Part shown: one piece after another, positions 6,463 to 9,744 of the stretch
Layout: each line of letters opens with the position of its first letter
How positions within the stretch are numbered: the stretch's first letter is position 1
Assembly (NCBI GenBank): GCA_038211505.1
Contig: JBBQVO010000125.1
Span: 1-9,744, forward strand
DNA length: 9,744 nucleotides
Origin: JBBQVO01 sp038211505
GTDB taxonomy: Bacteria; Chloroflexota; Dehalococcoidia; DSTF01; JACRBR01
Direction: 5' to 3'
The notes under the pieces: model-generated
The model's database searches: none
What the model was told of the DNA's origin: nothing
What the model saw: the letters and a program-made list of their open reading frames with translations, nothing else
Made by a program: the position numbers and the translations under genes

Positions 6463-7226
6463 CGTCGTTCTTCACCGCGCTCGAGTTTCTCACGCGCCTC
6501 ACCCTGCGACGCACGCCAGCCGCCGATCTCGACGCCATCGCCCGATCGCAGCGCTGGTTCCCCGCCGTCGGTCTCATTATCGGCGGCATCCTCGTTGCCA
6601 TCGATCGTCTTGCGCTAAAGGCGCTGCCCCCTCAATCCGTCGACGTCCTGCTCGTCGTCGCGCTCGCCGCCATCACCGGCGGCCTCCATCTCGATGGACT
6701 TGCCGACGCCGCCGACGGCCTGCTCGGCGGCCAAACCCGCGAACGCCGTCTCGAGATCATGCACGACGTCCACGCCGGCACATTCGCCATCGTCGCCGTT
6801 GTCTCCGTTCTCGCGCTGAAGTGGGCCGGCCTCGCTGCCCTGCCGCCGAACGTCCGCATCGAGACCCTGATCGCCGTCCCCTGCCTCACTCGCGCGGCAA
6901 TGCTCACCAACATCGTCGCATTCCCGAGCGCCCGCCCCGACGGCATGGCCGCCCGACAGCGCGATCACACCGGCATCGCCGCGATCGTCATCGGCGGCGC
7001 GACGGCCGTCGTTGTCGCCGTCGCGCTGTTCGGCGCGACCGCCATCTTCCCGCTGGCGATGGCGCTCGCCGCCGCGCTCGCCGTCGGCTTCGTCTCGATG
7101 CGGATGGTCGGCGGCATGACCGGCGATCTCTACGGCGTCACAGCCGAGATCACGGAGGCGGCTCTGTTTCTCTTCATCGCCGCCTTCGCCAATCGAGGCT
7201 GGATCGACGCGTGGCTGCTAGGCTGA
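6459..7226 (+). CDS. cobS: Adenosylcobinamide-GDP ribazoletransferase (cobalamin synthase)
   Basis: Integral membrane enzyme that joins adenosylcobinamide-GDP to alpha-ribazole (phosphate), the last assembly step. Its 255 residues form six or seven hydrophobic segments. The family motifs are GGLHLDGLADAADGLLGG (74-91) with acidic metal-binding positions, RLEIMHDVHAGTFA (97-110), and GGMTGDLYGVTAEITE (218-233). In the second motif, the sequence after Asp103 (VHAG) differs from the more common D(S/x)RxG form. The start is GTG, overlapping the cobT stop by four bases (GTGA). This implies translational coupling. A gap of 4 bases separates it from cobU. Confidence 0.94.
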   Translation: MTSFFTALEFLTRLTLRRTPAADLDAIARSQRWFPAVGLIIGGILVAIDRLALKALPPQSVDVLLVVALAAITGGLHLDGLADAADGLLGGQTRERRLEIMHDVHAGTFAIVAVVSVLALKWAGLAALPPNVRIETLIAVPCLTRAAMLTNIVAFPSARPDGMAARQRDHTGIAAIVIGGATAVVVAVALFGATAIFPLAMALAAALAVGFVSMRMVGGMTGDLYGVTAEITEAALFLFIAAFANRGWIDAWLLG

Positions 7227-7230
7227 CCGC

Positions 7231-7836
7231 ATGTTGACGCTGATCCTCGGCGGCGCCCGCAGCGGCAAGAGCGATCTCGCTCAGCGCCTCGCGATCGCCT
7301 CCGTCCGCGACGTCCTCTTCCTCGCGACGATGCAGCCCGGCGACGACGAGACGCGCGCGCGCGTAGCCGCCCACCGCGCCGAGCGCCCACCCGCGTGGCA
7401 GACGATCGAAGAACCACTCGATATCGTCCGCGCTCTCGATGCAAACGCGCCGCGCGCGGCGTTCGTCATCGTCGACTGCCTCACACTCTGGATTACGAAC
7501 CTCTTGCTCAATGAACTGCCCGGCGACGATGCCGACGGTTCGTCGCTCGCCGACGCAGCGCGCGCGCTCGACGTCATCCGCGGTCGGACGTCGCAGCTGC
7601 TCGACTGGGCCGCCGCGTACGACGGCGAGATCTCCATCGTCTCCAACGAAGTCGGCATGGGCGTCGTGCCCGCCTACCCGCTCGGCCGCATCTTCCGCGA
7701 TGCGCTCGGCAGCGCCAATCGCACGATTGCCGAAGGCGCCGACCGCGTCTACTATCTCGTCGCGGGGTTGGCGCTCGAGATGAAGTCGCTCGGCGCGCTT
7801 CCGCTCGACGCGTTCGGCGAGGCGCGCACGCGATGA
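7231..7836 (+). CDS. cobU: Adenosylcobinamide kinase / adenosylcobinamide-phosphate guanylyltransferase
   Basis: Bifunctional enzyme that phosphorylates adenosylcobinamide and then attaches GMP from GTP, giving the GDP form used by CobS. The 201 residues have the P-loop GGARSGKS (7-14) near the N-terminus and His48 in VAAHRAERP, which fits the histidine guanylylated in the family. Further motifs are VDCLTLWITNLL (81-92), VSNEVGMGVVP (137-147), and GRIFRDALGSANRTIAEGAD (152-171). Kinase activity marks cobinamide salvage in particular. The ATG lies 4 bases after the cobS stop with only a weak ribosome binding site. The stop overlaps the next gene in ATGA. Confidence 0.95.
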   Translation: MLTLILGGARSGKSDLAQRLAIASVRDVLFLATMQPGDDETRARVAAHRAERPPAWQTIEEPLDIVRALDANAPRAAFVIVDCLTLWITNLLLNELPGDDADGSSLADAARALDVIRGRTSQLLDWAAAYDGEISIVSNEVGMGVVPAYPLGRIFRDALGSANRTIAEGADRVYYLVAGLALEMKSLGALPLDAFGEARTR

Positions 7837-8645
7837 TCCCGATCGGCGATAGCGTCCGCTCCCGCACCATTCCCTACGTCAATATCGCCATCATCCTGAT
7901 CAACTTCGCCGTCTTTTTCTACGAGCTCTCGCTTAGTAACGACGCCATCCGCGCGTCGATCGGCGGCGCGCGCGTCTCATCCGAGCTCGATCGCTTCATC
8001 TTTCACTGGGCGAACATCCCCGCCTGCACCTTCGATGCCGTCGGCTGGAGCCAGCACCTGCGCGGCACCGGCAGCGCCGTCTGCGCGCAGCAGCCACACC
8101 CCGCCTGGACGATCTTCAGCGCCATGTTCATGCACGGCGGCTGGCTGCACATCCTCGGCAACATGCTCTTCCTCTGGATCTTCGGCGACAACGTCGAGGA
8201 CGCCATGGGCCACGTACGCTACGCGATCTTCTACCTGCTCGTCGGCGTGCTCGCGTCGATCGCGCACGGCTACATCGCGACGAGCGGCGCCTTCGGCTCG
8301 TCCGGCGATGCGCTACAGCCCGCGCTTGGCGCGAGCGGCGCCATCGCCGGCGTCATGGGCGCATACATCGTCCTGTTTCCGCGCGCGACCGTCGCCGTGA
8401 TCATCCCGATCATCTTCTTCATCCCGTTCCCGCTGCCGGCGTTCGTGCTGATCGGCTTCTGGTTCCTGCTGCAGGTCTTCAGCGGCGTCTCATCGCTCGG
8501 CGTCGATGCCATCGGCGCCGGCGGCGGCGTCGCCTACTTCGCCCACATCGGCGGCTTCATCGCTGGCGCCATCCTAGTCAATCTCTTCGTCCGCAACCGC
8601 ACCCGCGCCAAACGCCAGCAGCAACCCCGCCCCCAAACTTGGTGA
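7833..8645 (+). CDS. Rhomboid-family intramembrane serine protease
   Basis: Cleaves transmembrane substrates within the membrane. The 270-residue product carries the full rhomboid signature: HGGWLHILGN (101-110) with His101, His106 and Asn110, the catalytic serine in GASG (Ser168), and the catalytic histidine in FAHIGG (His238). Both members of the Ser-His dyad are present, so it should be active. About six to seven membrane helices are visible (first at 14-33). A long loop at 40-92 between the first two contains Cys65 and Cys84, which could form a disulfide if outside the cell. The tail is basic (254-262). The ATG overlaps the cobU stop by four bases, so it is coupled to the cobalamin operon. 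Its substrate is unknown, and a link to B12 is not established. Confidence 0.93.
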   Translation: MIPIGDSVRSRTIPYVNIAIILINFAVFFYELSLSNDAIRASIGGARVSSELDRFIFHWANIPACTFDAVGWSQHLRGTGSAVCAQQPHPAWTIFSAMFMHGGWLHILGNMLFLWIFGDNVEDAMGHVRYAIFYLLVGVLASIAHGYIATSGAFGSSGDALQPALGASGAIAGVMGAYIVLFPRATVAVIIPIIFFIPFPLPAFVLIGFWFLLQVFSGVSSLGVDAIGAGGGVAYFAHIGGFIAGAILVNLFVRNRTRAKRQQQPRPQTW

Positions 8646-8699
8646 CGCGCAGGCAGCGCCCGCCGATCGGGAATTGGCTTCACGGGGTCGACCTGGGAT

Positions 8700-8727
8700 C
8701 GTAGGGACGCAGCTTTAGCTCCGTCCG
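8700..8727. repeat. Hairpin repeat, short-loop copy 2
   Basis: Identical over 28 bases to 778-805: arms GGACGCAGCT (8705-8714) and AGCTCCGTCC (8717-8726). It lies 55 bases after the rhomboid stop, where an operon terminator would be expected, but has no T-run, so terminator function is doubtful. Confidence 0.75.
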
Positions 8728-8812
8728 CAATCGCTGGCCGCCACCGTCCGTCGTCACCGGCGATCACGGGCGGCCAGCTCAACCCCAGATCCAACTATTA
8801 ACGTCCTTAACC

Positions 8813-8842
8813 TTGACGTGCACGTAACATTCCATCTACGAT
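8813..8842 (+). promoter_or_regulatory. Probable promoter of the MerR-family gene, with a palindrome
   Basis: TTGACG (8813-8818), an 18-base spacer and TACGAT (8837-8842). The perfect palindrome ACGTGCACGT (8816-8825) overlaps the -35 and the spacer and could be an operator. Transcription would start about at 8849-8850, on or next to the ATG, which suggests a leaderless message. Confidence 0.5.
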
Positions 8843-8849
8843 CGGATCG

Positions 8850-9341
8850 ATGACACACAAGAAGGCCGCTGTCGCCGAACCTGAATCTCATGCCGACGCC
8901 TACCTCCAGATCGGCGAGGTCGCGGAGCGGACGGGCGTCACGCAGCGTACGCTTCGCTACTACGAAGAGAAGGGCCTCCTCAAGCCGCCGTCGCGCCTCG
9001 ATGGCGGCTTTCGTCTGTATTCAGAAGAGGACGTCCTGCGCGTTGAGAAGATCAAGCGCCTGCAGACGCTGCTCGGCTTCACCCTCGCCGACATCAAGGA
9101 CATGGTGCAGGCAGACGAGGTCAAGTCGCAGATCAAGGCCACCTACCGCAAAGACGCCGAAGTCTCCGAGCGTCGCGGCAAGCTGCTGAAGGCGAAAGAA
9201 GTCACCCTCGGCCAGGTCGCCGTCATCGATCAGAAGCTCGCCGCGCTGCAAGACATGAAGACGCATCTCGAACAGAAGCTCGACCAATACGACGGCTGGC
9301 TCCGCAACCTCGAAGAACAAGCCGTCGCCGCCCGCGCCTGA
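8850..9341 (+). CDS. MerR-family transcriptional regulator
   Basis: DNA-binding regulator of 163 residues. A variable N-terminal extension (1-17) precedes the winged helix-turn-helix: LQIGEVAERTGVTQRTLRYY (19-38), EEKGLLKPPSR, and FRLYSEEDV (54-62). A charged helical coiled coil follows (about 103-158), typical of the MerR dimer interface. There is no cysteine at all, so a thiol-based metal or redox sensor is unlikely. There is no C-terminal effector domain and in particular no B12-binding domain, so it is not a CarH-type B12 photoreceptor. The only upstream purine motif is weak (CGGAT), so the ATG is supported mainly by the promoter position and frame. It is separated from the cobalamin genes by about 200 bases with its own promoter. 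Its targets are unknown. Confidence 0.88.
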   Translation: MTHKKAAVAEPESHADAYLQIGEVAERTGVTQRTLRYYEEKGLLKPPSRLDGGFRLYSEEDVLRVEKIKRLQTLLGFTLADIKDMVQADEVKSQIKATYRKDAEVSERRGKLLKAKEVTLGQVAVIDQKLAALQDMKTHLEQKLDQYDGWLRNLEEQAVAARA

Positions 9342-9368
9342 TCCAGCACGTCCGTCGTGCGCGCCTCG

Positions 9369-9450
9369 CTCTCAGCGCTGAACGCCTTCCTCTGTGCAGG
9401 AACGGTCGAAGAGGCGCTCGCCGACAGTCGGACTAGAAGCGCGCTGAGAG
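9369..9450. repeat. 82-base inverted repeat with internal hairpins
   Basis: Outer arms CTCTCAGCGC (9369-9378) and GCGCTGAGAG (9441-9450) are perfect 10-base complements. Inside are TTCCT/AGGAA (9387-9391, 9398-9402), alternatively CCTCT/AGAGG, and CCGA-CAG-TCGG (9421-9431), so a branched fold is possible. It lies between the convergent merR and lipB genes. It could be a repeat element, a structured RNA end or a two-way terminator; no T-run is present. Confidence 0.5.
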
Positions 9451-9464
9451 ATTAGCCTCACCTG

Positions 9465-9488
9465 TAGCGTGGGCTTTCCAGCCCGCGC
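9465..9488. repeat. Short interspersed hairpin
   Basis: Preceded by GTA at 9464-9466, arms GCGTGGGCT (9467-9475) and AGCCCGCGC (9480-9488) around TTCC pair over 9 bases with one G-T. The GTAGCGTGGGCTTTCCAGCC form looks like a scattered genomic repeat, though only one copy is in this window. Confidence 0.55.
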
Positions 9489-9540
9489 GGGTTAAGGTCG
9501 GCGGTGGCCCCGTTGTGCGAACAATTGCCACGGCTCATCT

Positions 9541-9556
9541 CGACCTTTCTAGGTCG
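9541..9556. terminator. Hairpin just past the lipB stop; possible terminator
   Basis: Perfect stem CGACCT (9541-9546) and AGGTCG (9551-9556) with loop TTCT, 9 bases beyond the lipB stop codon. It has no T-run on either strand, so this is only a weak terminator candidate. Confidence 0.25.
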
Positions 9557-9564
9557 CCACCCCG

Positions 9565-9744
9565 TTACGTCGCAGCAACAACACCCTCAGCCGCGACCTC
9601 AAACCCAAACTGCCCGGCAAACACGCGCACGATCTCATCTTCGACGTCCGCCATATCGAACGCGGCGTGCGCGCACGCCTGCATCGACGTGACGCAGGCG
9701 TGGCGGAGGCCGCAGGCGACGATGCCGTCGTAGTACGAGAGATC
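9565..9744 (-). CDS. lipB: Octanoyltransferase LipB, C-terminal 59 residues
   Basis: Moves the octanoyl group from acyl carrier protein to lipoyl domains, the first step of lipoate synthesis. Only the C-terminus is inside the window; the start lies beyond base 9744. The minus-strand translation begins DLSYYDGIVACGLRHACVTS and ends AAT before TAA (9567-9565). The CG dipeptide in VACGL fits the conserved (N/V)PCG motif that holds the family's catalytic cysteine, with Ala in place of the usual Pro. The following VTSM and the VEDEIVRVFAGQFGFEV segment match the family's last helix. It converges on the MerR gene. Confidence 0.85.
   Translation of the reverse strand, partial: DLSYYDGIVACGLRHACVTSMQACAHAAFDMADVEDEIVRVFAGQFGFEVAAEGVVAAT

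Noticed and set aside
8850..9341. MerR protein as a CarH/LitR-type B12 photoreceptor, suggested by the nearby B12 genes
   Set aside because: The protein ends after its coiled coil and has no B12-binding domain.

Overview
The window is GC-rich bacterial chromosome with strongly C-ending codons. It carries a vitamin B12 (cobalamin) uptake and salvage locus flanked by unrelated housekeeping genes. A Chloroflexota-like host is my best guess, from the look of the proteins and the dense small palindromic repeats between genes. That guess is an inference; no ribosomal RNA or other taxonomic marker is present.

Layout. At the left edge, on the minus strand, is nuoA (complex I subunit A), nearly complete, with a good sigma70-type promoter and a TTG start behind a GAGGAG ribosome binding site. 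Then come about 700 bases without a gene. They are filled with REP-like hairpins and a diverged tandem duplication (531-1036). Next is a plus-strand promoter and a cobalamin riboswitch (about 1190-1310) with a terminator-like hairpin, which lead into btuF-btuC-btuD, an ABC importer for corrinoids. The btuD frame runs on into another interspersed repeat. After a 333-base gap come cobO-cobT-cobS-cobU and a rhomboid protease gene. Nearly all of these are joined by 1-4 base overlaps or gaps of a few bases. A separate leftward-facing lipB 3' end closes the window, convergent with a short MerR-family regulator gene.

How the genes work together. BtuFCD would import cobalamin or cobinamide. CobO adenosylates the corrinoid. 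CobU activates adenosylcobinamide to the GDP form. CobT activates the lower base. CobS joins the two to give adenosylcobalamin (phosphate). No corrin-ring synthesis gene is present here, so the locus reads as salvage rather than de novo synthesis. The riboswitch would turn the operon down when cobalamin is plentiful.

Most notable points: an exact canonical ParB/parS centromere sequence (TGTTTCACGTGAAACA at 4735-4750) sits between the importer and salvage halves of the locus; a rhomboid protease is translationally coupled to cobU; hairpin repeats share stems but have loops of different size; and an interspersed repeat has apparently been absorbed into the 3' end of btuD.
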